Of a DNA stretch of 64,000 nucleotides, positions 1 through 7,885 are shown piece by piece. The number at the start of each line of letters is the position of its first letter. The stretch's first letter is position 1. This DNA comes from Bog-473 sp963730395. Its GTDB lineage: Bacteria; Actinomycetota; Acidimicrobiia; Acidimicrobiales; RAAP-2. The notes under the pieces were generated by a model. It saw only the letters and a program-made list of their open reading frames with translations, was not told the origin of the DNA and searched no databases. The stretch covers positions 186,001 through 250,000 of the forward strand of contig CAVSSK010000007.1 of NCBI GenBank assembly GCA_963730395.1. Direction: 5' to 3'. The translations under genes and the position numbers were made by a program.

Positions 1-2
1 GC

Positions 3-68
3 CCGGCGGGCCCTACGGGCGTCCGCCCCCGCTACGCCACCACCCTGCTCCTGCCGAGCGAATACTGA
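3..68 (+). CDS. 3' end of a gene cut by the window start
   Basis: An open frame enters from the left edge and stops with TGA at 66-68, ending in the residues RYATTLLLPSEY. It is followed about 40 bp later by a strong terminator-like hairpin on the same strand, which supports a real gene end. Only about 21 codons are visible, so no family can be named. Other frames are also open here, so the frame choice is tentative. Confidence 0.3.
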   Translation, partial: PAGPTGVRPRYATTLLLPSEY

Positions 69-108
69 GGGCTAAACCCGAGTCCGCCGGGCCAGCGCCC
101 GCACGCCA

Positions 109-137
109 CGAAGCCCCCTTCCTCGAAGGGGGCTTCG
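109..137 (+). terminator. Intrinsic terminator-like hairpin
   Basis: Perfect 12-bp inverted repeat: CGAAGCCCCCTT at 109-120 and AAGGGGGCTTCG at 126-137, with a 5-nt loop, followed by TTCTGT. It sits just after the partial upstream gene and about 220 bp before the relaxase start. It could isolate the relaxase from upstream transcription. The T-tract is short, as is common in high-GC actinobacteria. Confidence 0.55.
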
Positions 138-355
138 TTCTGTCCCTTCCATCGGCTCCGCCGGGCCTGTACGTACGCTTCCACACCTGTGCACCAAGGG
201 TGCTCTCCGCCCTGCGGGCGGAATGCCTCGCCATTGCCGAGTCGAGGTGTCCCTGGTCGATTGCCCCACGTCGAAAGGGATGACGTTCGAGGTGACGTCC
301 CTGCGGACGATTCGAGCATGGATCGGCCCGATCGAGCCCACCGGTCGGGCCGGCC

Positions 356-3300
356 ATGCTCTCGATAGGGCGCCTCGGAGCGTCGGGCGGTGCTGAGTAC
401 TACCTCGACAAGGTGGCAAACAACGTCGATGACTACTACCTCGGTCGCGGCGAGGCACCAGGACGCTGGATCGGGGCAATTGCCGAACAGCTCGGGCTGG
501 TCGGCCAGGTCGAAGCCGACGCGCTGCGCAATCTGTTGGCCGGGACCTCGGCGCAGGGTGAGCACCTGGGCCTCCAGGTCCAACCGGGCCGCCGGCCCGG
601 CTACGACCTGACGTTCTCGGCTCCCAAGGGCATTTCCTTGCTCTGGGCCTTCGGACCCGAAGAGGTCCGTGACGCGGTCTCCGCCGCCCATGACCATGCC
701 ATCGTCGCCGTGCTCGACCACCTGTCCAAAGAGGCCTGCTATGCCCGTCGGGGCCACGGCGGGGCGGAGCTGATCGAAGCAAACGGTTTCATGGGCGCTG
801 CCTTTCGGCACCGCTCCAGCCGGGCTGGTGACCCCCAGCTCCACACCCACGTGGTGGTCCCCAACCTGGTCCAAGGTGCGGACGGTCGCTGGTCCGCCCC
901 CGACGGGCGACACCTGTTCACGTGGAAGATGACGGCGGGCACCCTCTACCGCTCAGCCCTGCGGGCTGAGCTCGCACCGCTCGGACTGGGCTGGGACATC
1001 CGGCGCAACGGACTGAGTGAGCTGCGAGACGTGCCGAGGGCCGTACTGCGGGCGTTCTCCAAGCGCCGAACCGACATTGAACAGGCCATGGAGAAGAGGG
1101 GGAGTAGCTCGGCCGTCGCCGCAGCCAACGCGGCGCTCGCCACTCGAGCTCGCAAGCCCGGTGAAGGGATCTCAGCCGACGTGCTCCAAGCCAGATGGCT
1201 TAAGCAACTCGGCGCCATCGAGCTCCCTGACGGCGAAGGTGGAACCAGGGGGGCCAGCGTCGAGGACCTCGGCGGCTGCCTCGGCGTCGAGACGGTCACC
1301 ACCGCGCCCGATCCCGCAGAGGTCGAGGAGGCCTTTCGGATCCTGGCTGGTGAGAGTGGCGTGTCGCTCGACGACTGGGAGATCGACGAAGCGCACCCTA
1401 CGGATTCGGGCACTCCGGGCACCAGGGCGATGCCCATCACCCTGCTCGGATCGACGTTCAGTCGACGCGACGCCATGAGCGCGCTGGCCAGGGCATTCGA
1501 CCTCACCCCTGTCGAGGCCGCCGCACTGACGGCCCGATTTCTCCAAAGGGAGGGGGTCGTGAGGGTCCTTGCCGACCCCGCCGCCGGGCCCGAGCACCTT
1601 CGCACTCGGAGCGGCCACGTCGTGCGCGCTACGAGCGGCGACCGGCGCTACACGACGACCGAGCTGCTCGCTGCCGAGCAGCGCATCATCTCCTCCGCCG
1701 TCGCACGCATTGGGGATGGAACTGGTCGGGTCGCCCCCGAGACGGTTGAAGAGGTGCTCGGGCACCACCCCCTCCTTGACGGCGAACAGGCCGACGGTGT
1801 CCGGGCATTGCTCAGCTCGGGCAACGGCTACGACCTGGTGATCGGCCAGGCCGGAACCGGCAAGACGACATTGCTTGGGGCCGCACGCTTCGGCTGGGAG
1901 GAGGCCGGATACCGAGTCATCGGTACGGCAGTGGCGGCGCGGACGGCGGCTGACCTCGAGCGCGGTACCGGGATCGCCAGCTCGTCGCTCACCCAGCTTC
2001 TGGCAGATCTCACCGAATCTGGAGGTCTGACCAACCGACACGTCGTTGTTCTCGACGAGGCGTCGATGGTGGGGAGCCGACCTCTCGACCGACTCCGTTC
2101 CTACGTCGACGCAACAGGGGCCAAGCTCGTCTTGCTCGGCGACAACCGCCAGCTCTCCTCCATCGACGCCGGTGGGGCACTGCGTTCGCTTTCGAGCGAG
2201 CTTGGCGACCAGGTCGTCACCTTGACCACGAACCGCCGCCAGGCCGGCTCGAACCAACAGTGGGAACGCGACGCCCTCGTCTCCCTCCGCCACGGCGACG
2301 CCGCCGCGGCCGTCGATGCCTACGTCGACCACGGCCGGGTGATCATGGTCGACAGCATCGAGGACGCCCGACAGCGCATCGTGGAGGATTGGTGGAGCGT
2401 CCATCGCACCCACACAACAGCCATCCTGGCCGTTCGGCGCTCCGACGTCGCCGCGCTCAATGACATGGTGCGGGCTCGACGCCAAGACGCCGGGGAGCTC
2501 GGTCCCGAGATCCGGATCGGCGCCAAGGCGTTCAGCGTGGGGGACCGAGTCATCTTCGAGAAGAACCAGCGGGTGCGTTCCGCAGAACGTGGCAGCCAGC
2601 GCGGCGATGGCGAACTGGTCAGGCTCCGCAACGGCACATTCGGCACCATCGTGGCGGTGACCGACCCCACTAGCAACAGCGTGACCAGGGAGGGTGACGT
2701 CGGCCGAACCAAAGGTGACGTTGCCGGCGATATTGCCGAGGATGTCCGGACAGAAGCGACAAAGTCGCTGGTTGTCCAGCTCGACGACGGGCGGCGCGCC
2801 ATCCTTCCCCGCAGCTACGCCGAGGCCTCGACGAATCTTGGCTACGCGCTCACAGTGTTTCGCTCTCAGGGGATTACGGTCGACCACACTTTCGGACTCG
2901 GTGGCGACAGCCTCTACCAAGAAGCCGGCTACACCCAGCTCTCTCGAGGCCGGCTGTCGAACAGTCTCTACGTCGCCACCCCCGAGAACCCGAGATGGGA
3001 GATCGGTCACCACGCCGATGACCTCACCCAGCGCGACGCCCTCGAGTCGCTGCTCGGCGCCCTCTCCCAGAGCAAGGAGCAGACCATGGCCCGGGAACGC
3101 CTCCCAACTTGGCCATCAGTGTCAGTCGAGGAGTTTGCCGCCGCCTACCGAGAGCACGCCAGCGTCGGAAAGTGGATCGCCGATCATGCGCCGCCCGACT
3201 TCGACCGACGCCTTGCCGACTCGTCGCTCAGGCACCTTGATGGCCCTGAACACTTCGGGTTCAGGGCCCATGGCGAAGTGACCAACCTAGACGCCACGCA

Positions 3301-3814
3301 GCGTCGACATGTCGCCTGGGCAGGTCGTCATCAAGCCGAGATCGGGCAGTGGACCCAGTTGGAGCAGGACCTGAGGCGTCACGAGTACCGACTCGGCCAG
3401 GCCGCTGCCTACAGTCAGCCCGAGTACACAGTGGCTACCCTGGGACCGCTTCCCGAGCGCATCAGCGGAGCTGAGCGGTGGCAGTTTGCCGCCGGTGCCA
3501 TCGAGTCCTACCGGGTTCGTTGGAATGTCACTGACACGGATGCGCTCGGCCCTGAACCCCTTGACCCCGAGCGGCGGGCCCATTGGGAGAGGGCTCTCTC
3601 TACCCTCGGGTCGGCAGGTCTTGGCGCCGCCTGCGGTCCACGTGAGGGACCCGACGAGGCTTGGCTCCGCTTGCTGTGGGATCGAGTACATGTCCTGGAC
3701 ACTTCACCGACAGCCCAGGCCAGTGATGTGGCGTTCATGTCAGAGGCAGGGCCATTCGCCTCGATTGGTGATGTTGACGTCGGGCAGAATTTCGACGACG
3801 GGTTCGGGCTGTAA
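356..3814 (+). CDS. MobF-family conjugative relaxase-helicase (TrwC/TraI-like)
   Basis: A 1152-residue relaxase fused to a RecD-like helicase. It would nick and covalently hold the transferred strand at oriT, then unwind it. The N-terminal TrwC domain has tandem tyrosine candidates (Y16/Y17 and Y28/Y29) and the metal-binding three-histidine set H152, H163, H165 (QLHTH motif). The helicase half has Walker A GQAGTGKTT at 497-505 and Walker B LDEAS with D567-E568; a late SF1 motif YALTVFRSQG is also visible. Length is normal for MobF. The coupling protein that would receive the complex is encoded at 9636-11414. No oriT could be pinned down in 138-355, though that is a natural place to look. The ATG at 356 precedes the relaxase domain directly. 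Confidence 0.93.
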   Translation: MLSIGRLGASGGAEYYLDKVANNVDDYYLGRGEAPGRWIGAIAEQLGLVGQVEADALRNLLAGTSAQGEHLGLQVQPGRRPGYDLTFSAPKGISLLWAFGPEEVRDAVSAAHDHAIVAVLDHLSKEACYARRGHGGAELIEANGFMGAAFRHRSSRAGDPQLHTHVVVPNLVQGADGRWSAPDGRHLFTWKMTAGTLYRSALRAELAPLGLGWDIRRNGLSELRDVPRAVLRAFSKRRTDIEQAMEKRGSSSAVAAANAALATRARKPGEGISADVLQARWLKQLGAIELPDGEGGTRGASVEDLGGCLGVETVTTAPDPAEVEEAFRILAGESGVSLDDWEIDEAHPTDSGTPGTRAMPITLLGSTFSRRDAMSALARAFDLTPVEAAALTARFLQREGVVRVLADPAAGPEHLRTRSGHVVRATSGDRRYTTTELLAAEQRIISSAVARIGDGTGRVAPETVEEVLGHHPLLDGEQADGVRALLSSGNGYDLVIGQAGTGKTTLLGAARFGWEEAGYRVIGTAVAARTAADLERGTGIASSSLTQLLADLTESGGLTNRHVVVLDEASMVGSRPLDRLRSYVDATGAKLVLLGDNRQLSSIDAGGALRSLSSELGDQVVTLTTNRRQAGSNQQWERDALVSLRHGDAAAAVDAYVDHGRVIMVDSIEDARQRIVEDWWSVHRTHTTAILAVRRSDVAALNDMVRARRQDAGELGPEIRIGAKAFSVGDRVIFEKNQRVRSAERGSQRGDGELVRLRNGTFGTIVAVTDPTSNSVTREGDVGRTKGDVAGDIAEDVRTEATKSLVVQLDDGRRAILPRSYAEASTNLGYALTVFRSQGITVDHTFGLGGDSLYQEAGYTQLSRGRLSNSLYVATPENPRWEIGHHADDLTQRDALESLLGALSQSKEQTMARERLPTWPSVSVEEFAAAYREHASVGKWIADHAPPDFDRRLADSSLRHLDGPEHFGFRAHGEVTNLDATQRRHVAWAGRHQAEIGQWTQLEQDLRRHEYRLGQAAAYSQPEYTVATLGPLPERISGAERWQFAAGAIESYRVRWNVTDTDALGPEPLDPERRAHWERALSTLGSAGLGAACGPREGPDEAWLRLLWDRVHVLDTSPTAQASDVAFMSEAGPFASIGDVDVGQNFDDGFGL

Positions 3815-4418
3815 TTATCCCTTCAGAACTCCAGGGCAAGTGCGTCACGACGTGGTTCGCAGGAGGAGCATCATCACCGCGCTGTTCAACACGGTGGCAT
3901 TGGACTGATTCAGACGGACGCGGCCGGGAGGGCGCGGAGCGACCCTGGGACCTTCGGGGGGAGGGAGGGCAGAGCCGCTCGCGAACAGGTCCCGGAGAAC
4001 CGGGCCGGGATCTGTTCAAAACTCACCCCGCAAGGAACCTGTGGGAACCAACGAGGTGCGTTTCAGCGAGGCCAATCCTAGACGCGACCCAGGTCGATCT
4101 CCATATAACGCGTTCTATTAGTAGAGATTGAAACGACATTGCAACGCAGAGTTAATCAAAGGGAGTGGCAACACCGAATGAGCACTGCTTAGTCTGCTCG
4201 TGGGTCGAACAGAGCGCTGCTCCAGGCGGGTCGCCTGGCCGCTGTCGGCTACTCGACGTGGCCAGCCCCGACTCCGTCGGAGTGGATGTGCTTCTTGCCC
4301 CGAACGACGACACCGCGGCCACCAAGAGCGAGATGGCTCCAGCGAAGTCGAAGGCCAGTCGCGCTCGCCCTATTCGACGCCGGAGGCGGGCCGAAGAGAT
4401 CTGCTGCTCATAATTGCT
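3815..4418. other. Convergent intergenic region, no supported gene
   Basis: Lies between the 3' ends of the relaxase (+) and the serine protease gene (-). A GTG-initiated 82-codon frame at 4165-4413 (+) is open but low-complexity and Arg/Ala-rich, without recognisable motifs, so I do not call it. Around 4100-4160 the DNA is locally AT-rich, with a TTGAAA ... TTAATC promoter-like pair. No clear terminator hairpin was found. Confidence 0.4.
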
Positions 4419-5369
4419 CTAGCTGAAGGGCAGTGATGCATAGTCGGACTCGAAGAGCTTTCGAACTCCGTCTACGAGGGCGAGGCGTTGTTCGCAATAC
4501 AGGCGCCAATACGCTTGCCACAGGCCGGAGTTAGGGTTCAGAGGCTCGACGTGCAGTCCCATCGCTTGCGCATCTTGACTGTCGATCACCGCACCATGAT
4601 CCGAGTGCCACCGGTCATTGTCAGTGAGGTCTCCGGCGACCTTCGTGTACGTACCGTCCTGGAGCATTCCCTGCTTCAGCAGAGCTTCGGCGAGTTGGCG
4701 TGACCGCACGATGAGCTGGCGGCAGAGGTTCAAATGCGCCGGGTCGAAGGACTTGAGGAGTTGCTTCTCGGCGTCGGCATTCTTGCCTCCTTCATACGAT
4801 CTCGGGTCACTGATCTTTGCTGCGAGCGCGTCGTAGGCATCGACGTACGTGTGGGCCGGACGCTGTACGGGGCGGTCCTCCGCGTCGCGGGAGATGATCT
4901 GGGGGTCGATCGGACCGAGTTCCGATGAGTCGCTCATGACGATAATGTCAGCGCCGAGAGCGAGAAGGGTGCCGGCACTCTTGGCGAAGTCGGGCACGAC
5001 GACGCGCAGCGTTCCTTGATCACCGACCCGTCGGCGGAGAATGCGAGCGATCTTGTCGGCGGCTGCTACATCTCCGCCGGGCGTGTTGAGGAGGAAGTCG
5101 ATGTCGGTGCCGACCTCGACGCCATGCAGAAGGTCCATCAACAACATGACGTCCTCTCGAACGACGGGCGCTGATTCGGAGACGTAGCAAATCAGCTTCC
5201 GTCCGGTGTCGTCCTCGATCGCTTTGATCAGTTCTTGTCGGCGGTACCGGGCGAGGTTGACCGCTCGGAAGAATGGTGACTGCCGGGGAACGCCCAATCC
5301 ATTGTGCTCCTCTGGAAGAGGATCGGCACCGCCCTCGGGGTCCGCGCCCGGCTCGGCTTGCTCAGTCAT
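4419..5369 (-). CDS. ClpP-fold serine protease of the SDH/SppA-like type, Ubl-operon member
   Basis: A 316-residue cytosolic protein of the ClpP/crotonase-like serine dehydrogenase proteinase family. Visible signatures are the oxyanion-loop NTPGGD at 95-100, the nucleophile S131 in AKSAGT, and the SELGPIDPQ segment at 149-157 (acidic D155). It is the last gene of the Ubl operon, 13 bp after the DUF6527 gene. Its ATG at 5369 follows a GGAG Shine-Dalgarno sequence in that gap. In this context a role as a Ubl-removing or target-degrading protease is likely, but that is inference; the family is also found outside such operons. The first 25 residues are acidic and probably disordered. Confidence 0.85.
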   Translation of the reverse strand: MTEQAEPGADPEGGADPLPEEHNGLGVPRQSPFFRAVNLARYRRQELIKAIEDDTGRKLICYVSESAPVVREDVMLLMDLLHGVEVGTDIDFLLNTPGGDVAAADKIARILRRRVGDQGTLRVVVPDFAKSAGTLLALGADIIVMSDSSELGPIDPQIISRDAEDRPVQRPAHTYVDAYDALAAKISDPRSYEGGKNADAEKQLLKSFDPAHLNLCRQLIVRSRQLAEALLKQGMLQDGTYTKVAGDLTDNDRWHSDHGAVIDSQDAQAMGLHVEPLNPNSGLWQAYWRLYCEQRLALVDGVRKLFESDYASLPFS

Positions 5370-5382
5370 CGCTCGTCTCCGT

Positions 5383-5757
5383 TCATCGAGTTCGTGCGCC
5401 AGCCCATTGGATCATGCCGTTCTTCAGCCAGAAGTGGCATCGCCGCCCTTCATCCGCCGAGTCGACGCTCGGAGAGAGTGAGGGCCTTTTCCCCTGTGTC
5501 AGCTGCCAGCGTGGCGACAGACGAGTGCTGAGGGGAATGAGGAGGCGATGCCGGCGATCGCAGGGGCAGTCGAAGGCCAGCCACGAGGGGCGGCCGCCGC
5601 TCTCGACCACGATGATGGCCTTGCGCGGCAGTCGCTCGGGCACCTCGTCGGCTGCTTCGACCGTGCCGGCGATCCAGTAGCGTCGGCGCGGGAGCCAGCC
5701 GTGCCATGGCACTTTGGCCGTCACTACCTGTGAGCGGGGTACTAGGCGGCGCGCCAC
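5383..5757 (-). CDS. DUF6527-like putative metal-binding protein, Ubl-operon member
   Basis: A 124-residue protein matching the small metal-binding proteins (DUF6527) that travel with bacterial E1/E2/JAB operons. The core has C64-P-C66 and C107-H108 (motif CHFWLKNGMIQW), a likely zinc site, plus the conserved SLSPSV segment at 93-98. It starts with GTG at 5757, overlapping the end of the JAMM-E1 gene by 16 bp, which implies translational coupling. Its function is unknown; a structural zinc-ribbon or treble-clef adaptor or E3-like role would fit the context but is not demonstrated. Confidence 0.75.
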   Translation of the reverse strand: MARRLVPRSQVVTAKVPWHGWLPRRRYWIAGTVEAADEVPERLPRKAIIVVESGGRPSWLAFDCPCDRRHRLLIPLSTRLSPRWQLTQGKRPSLSPSVDSADEGRRCHFWLKNGMIQWAGARTR

Positions 5758-7130
5758 GTCTGACCGAGGAACGGGTCGCGATCACCACATCCGATGAGCT
5801 TCTCGGCAGGGTCGCAGTAGTGGCGGGGGTTAGGGGCACGCGAGTTCGTGCTGACTTCGCGGTCGTGGCAGCGCACGAGGAGCTCCCCAGGTTCTTGGTC
5901 GGGTCCATAGCCGATCAGGCGCTCCAAGAGTTCGCCAACGGCGAAGCTCGCCACCAGCGACGTGTAGGGCACGACCGCCGGCTCGACGCCGCCGAGCTCA
6001 GGGGCGTATCCCTCCGCTTGGAGTGAGGCGCGCTCTTCGGGATCGAGCAATTCAGCTTGCGCACGGGCAAGATCGATGCGGTTGCGACACACCAAGCATG
6101 CATTGCCCGGGACCAGGATGGTCACGCGTGCATCGATGCCTTCCAGCCGTCCGCCCGACGAGCTGAGCAAAACCCCGATGTCGAACACCGGGATGATGTA
6201 GTGCGATGCCAGCCGTGAGAGCACGAGTCGCCCGGCGTTGTCGTCGGTGCAGCCGTAGAGCACGTCACAACTTGGGAGACGTCGTGCGACGTGCTCGCGC
6301 GTAATGGAGTCAGCGCACGTTTCGATCCGGGCATCGGGCGCAATGCGAGAGAGATGCTCGGCCAGGACATCGACCTTGGGTTGTCCGACATCGGCGGGTT
6401 TCGAGCCATAGACCCGGGTCACATTGCTGTCGCTCAACACGTCGGGGTCCACAAGCAGAATCGACTTGATGCCCAGGCGGATGAGTTGCTCGGCTACAGC
6501 CGAACCCGTTCCCCCGCAACCGACGACGCCAACGCGGAGTTGCGAGAGCACCCGCTGCACGTCGCCCCCGAACGCCCGCACCTGACGATCGAAGTGGAGG
6601 GGCAGTTGATCCGCTGCCGGCGCATCAACTGCTGGCAGGAGGGCGAGACGAGGCCCAACCACGACCACCCGATGGATCATCCAGCTTGTCGACCTGCCCT
6701 CGGTCCACACGCTTCCGGAGAAGCGGAACCACCCGTCGCCAGGGGCAAAGACCGCTGATCCGTACAGTGATACGCCTGCCCGATTCGGAAATGTGGTCTC
6801 GAGCTCGAGGTCGACGACGTCGTCATGCTCACTGCGAGTGGGGTCACTCCCAACCCCGGGATGAGTGTGAATCCATAACGGCACCGCACCAATGCGTTCC
6901 GCTTCGCGCAGGGCCTCGACATAGCCACTGGAACTGATTCTCAGGGACTTAGCGGTCCGTATCTCGTAGGCCTCAGCGGGGACCCATCGCAGCTCTCGTC
7001 CGAGCAGACGCAGACCATCGGGAGTCTGGGCCACGCCCACAAGCAAGACTGCCCCCGATTCCTCGGGTCGCCGAGCTGCCTCGGCGATCTCCTCGGCGAT
7101 CCATCCGGGCAGCACCAGGGTGGCCGTCAT
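5742..7130 (-). CDS. JAMM peptidase - ThiF/E1-like activating enzyme fusion
   Basis: A 462-residue fusion. Residues 1-150 are a JAB/JAMM metallopeptidase with E24, the H88-T-H90-P motif, S100 and D103 (complete zinc/catalytic set), expected to trim or remove a Ubl. Residues 180-462 are an E1-like adenylation domain with nucleotide loop GVVGCGGTGS (201-210), D228, R239, K252 and CTDDN (294-298). Cysteines C345/C348 and C439/C448 look like a zinc site. The position of the canonical ThiF/MoeB catalytic cysteine reads ELGGVEPAVVPYTS (378-391), with no Cys. The ATG at 7130 overlaps the E2 stop (ATGA); a longer upstream reading frame in the E2 region is out of phase and rejected. Confidence 0.9.
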   Translation of the reverse strand: MTATLVLPGWIAEEIAEAARRPEESGAVLLVGVAQTPDGLRLLGRELRWVPAEAYEIRTAKSLRISSSGYVEALREAERIGAVPLWIHTHPGVGSDPTRSEHDDVVDLELETTFPNRAGVSLYGSAVFAPGDGWFRFSGSVWTEGRSTSWMIHRVVVVGPRLALLPAVDAPAADQLPLHFDRQVRAFGGDVQRVLSQLRVGVVGCGGTGSAVAEQLIRLGIKSILLVDPDVLSDSNVTRVYGSKPADVGQPKVDVLAEHLSRIAPDARIETCADSITREHVARRLPSCDVLYGCTDDNAGRLVLSRLASHYIIPVFDIGVLLSSSGGRLEGIDARVTILVPGNACLVCRNRIDLARAQAELLDPEERASLQAEGYAPELGGVEPAVVPYTSLVASFAVGELLERLIGYGPDQEPGELLVRCHDREVSTNSRAPNPRHYCDPAEKLIGCGDRDPFLGQTWRAA

Positions 7131-7519
7131 GCAGCCACGAGCCCAGCAGCTGCCGCGAACTGCGTCCGGATCAAAGCGATGTAGCTCTCGAGGCCATCGA
7201 CGCCTGACTGCCACTGCCCAGCCGCGAAGTGGCGAGACCAGCGCTGCCACTGCCGCCCGAGATGCGGCTCTATTACCTGGGTCGCCGGGATCTCGGTGCC
7301 ATCGGCACGGCGGAGCGGCGGGTCCACCCACCACATGTCTGGAGCGACATCGGGATAGCCGCCCGGGAGACGGATCAGCACGTCGACTTGTGGAGCGTTC
7401 AGTCCGGCCGGCAGTGACCACCCGGACAGCACGACACAGACCATGCCCGCGTCGACTTGGACGCTGTGAGGAATCGAGCGCTCGTCGAGGAACTGCTGAT
7501 CAGCGGCTGGCAGCGTCAT
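7127..7519 (-). CDS. E2-like protein (prokaryotic E2 family E)
   Basis: A 130-residue ubiquitin-conjugating-fold protein. It shows the E2 meander with PGGYPDVAPDMWW (52-64) and the family signature RQWQRWSRHFAAGQW (89-103), as in bacterial E2s that accompany JAMM-E1 fusions. The only cysteine is C28 in an early strand, not in the usual active-site region, so a thioester E2 mechanism is not obvious; S95 and H97 of WSRH are the most notable polar residues near the expected site. It starts 7 bp after the Ubl stop and shares an ATGA with the JAMM-E1 gene. It presumably carries the Ubl from E1 to target. Confidence 0.82.
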   Translation of the reverse strand: MTLPAADQQFLDERSIPHSVQVDAGMVCVVLSGWSLPAGLNAPQVDVLIRLPGGYPDVAPDMWWVDPPLRRADGTEIPATQVIEPHLGRQWQRWSRHFAAGQWQSGVDGLESYIALIRTQFAAAAGLVAA

Positions 7520-7526
7520 TACTCGA

Positions 7527-7799
7527 CTACCTCGCCGCGTGCAGACCGGGATTGATGTGGCGTGGAGCCGTGAAGAACCTCAATCCATCGCGCATGGTCA
7601 CCCGCTGATCATTTCTCACCAGTCGGTCTTCTTCGCCGGGTACAACCTCATAGAGATCGCGGTCTTGAGGGACTGGCGGGGTCGGCAGGTGCCGGAGCTG
7701 CTCGCCTGTCAGCTCGCGCTCGCGCACTTCGTAGTGGCGCCGATCGATTTGGATGTGGAACTCGGGCCTATGGGCCTCCTGGCTTACCGCGTCGGTCAT
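7527..7799 (-). CDS. Ubiquitin-like modifier (multiubiquitin-domain type)
   Basis: A 90-residue single beta-grasp Ubl: FHIQIDRRHYEV (14-25), ELTGEQLRHL (29-38), DLYEVVPGEEDRLV (48-61), RVTMRDGLRFFTAP (66-79), then a tail ending NPGLHAAR. It lacks a terminal Gly-Gly; G85 followed by LHAAR suggests a precursor that the JAMM domain could trim to a C-terminal glycine. The ATG at 7799 is preferred over the in-frame GTG at 7805 because AAGGAGG lies 5 nt before the ATG. It is the first gene of the operon, with a promoter just upstream. Confidence 0.82.
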   Translation of the reverse strand: MTDAVSQEAHRPEFHIQIDRRHYEVRERELTGEQLRHLPTPPVPQDRDLYEVVPGEEDRLVRNDQRVTMRDGLRFFTAPRHINPGLHAAR

Positions 7800-7825
7800 G
7801 TGCACCTCCTTGGTGGGTTGATACC

Positions 7826-7878
7826 ATACTACCAGACAATGTTGGTTGTTGACAACATCGATACTCTGGTGGCAATAT
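7826..7878. promoter_or_regulatory. Overlapping divergent promoters with nested inverted repeats
   Basis: On the + strand TTGACA (7849-7854), 18 bp, then CAATAT (7873-7878), so transcription would start at or just before the ATG at 7886. On the minus strand TTGTCA (7855-7850), 18 bp, then TAGTAT (7831-7826), reading into the Ubl operon. The two -35 boxes overlap. Nested inverted repeats ACCAGA/TCTGGT (7831-7836, 7865-7870) and ATGTTG/CAACAT (7839-7844, 7853-7858) frame both, a natural site for the adjacent RHH protein. Confidence 0.6.
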
Positions 7879-7885
7879 TGAGCTC

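Noticed and set aside
1..355. oriT next to the relaxase gene
   Set aside because: Only the 109-137 hairpin stands out and it looks like a terminator; no nic-type motif could be recognised, so no oriT is called.
1172..3013. Long minus-strand frame inside the relaxase gene
   Set aside because: Antisense shadow of high-GC coding sequence; the + strand product has full relaxase and helicase motifs.
4165..4413. 82-codon + strand frame between the relaxase and the serine protease gene
   Set aside because: Low-complexity Arg/Ala content, Shine-Dalgarno too close to the GTG, and no recognisable motif.
7131..7421. In-frame N-terminal extension of the JAMM-E1 protein (97 residues)
   Set aside because: It lies antiphase inside the E2 gene, is Arg-rich and has no domain; the ATG at 7130 with an ATGA overlap is far better supported.
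5527..7805. Molybdopterin or thiamine sulfur-carrier operon instead of a Ubl system
   Set aside because: The E1 is fused to a JAMM domain and an E2-like gene is present, while no cofactor-biosynthesis gene lies nearby; the Ubl resembles the multiubiquitin type, not ThiS or MoaD with terminal GG.
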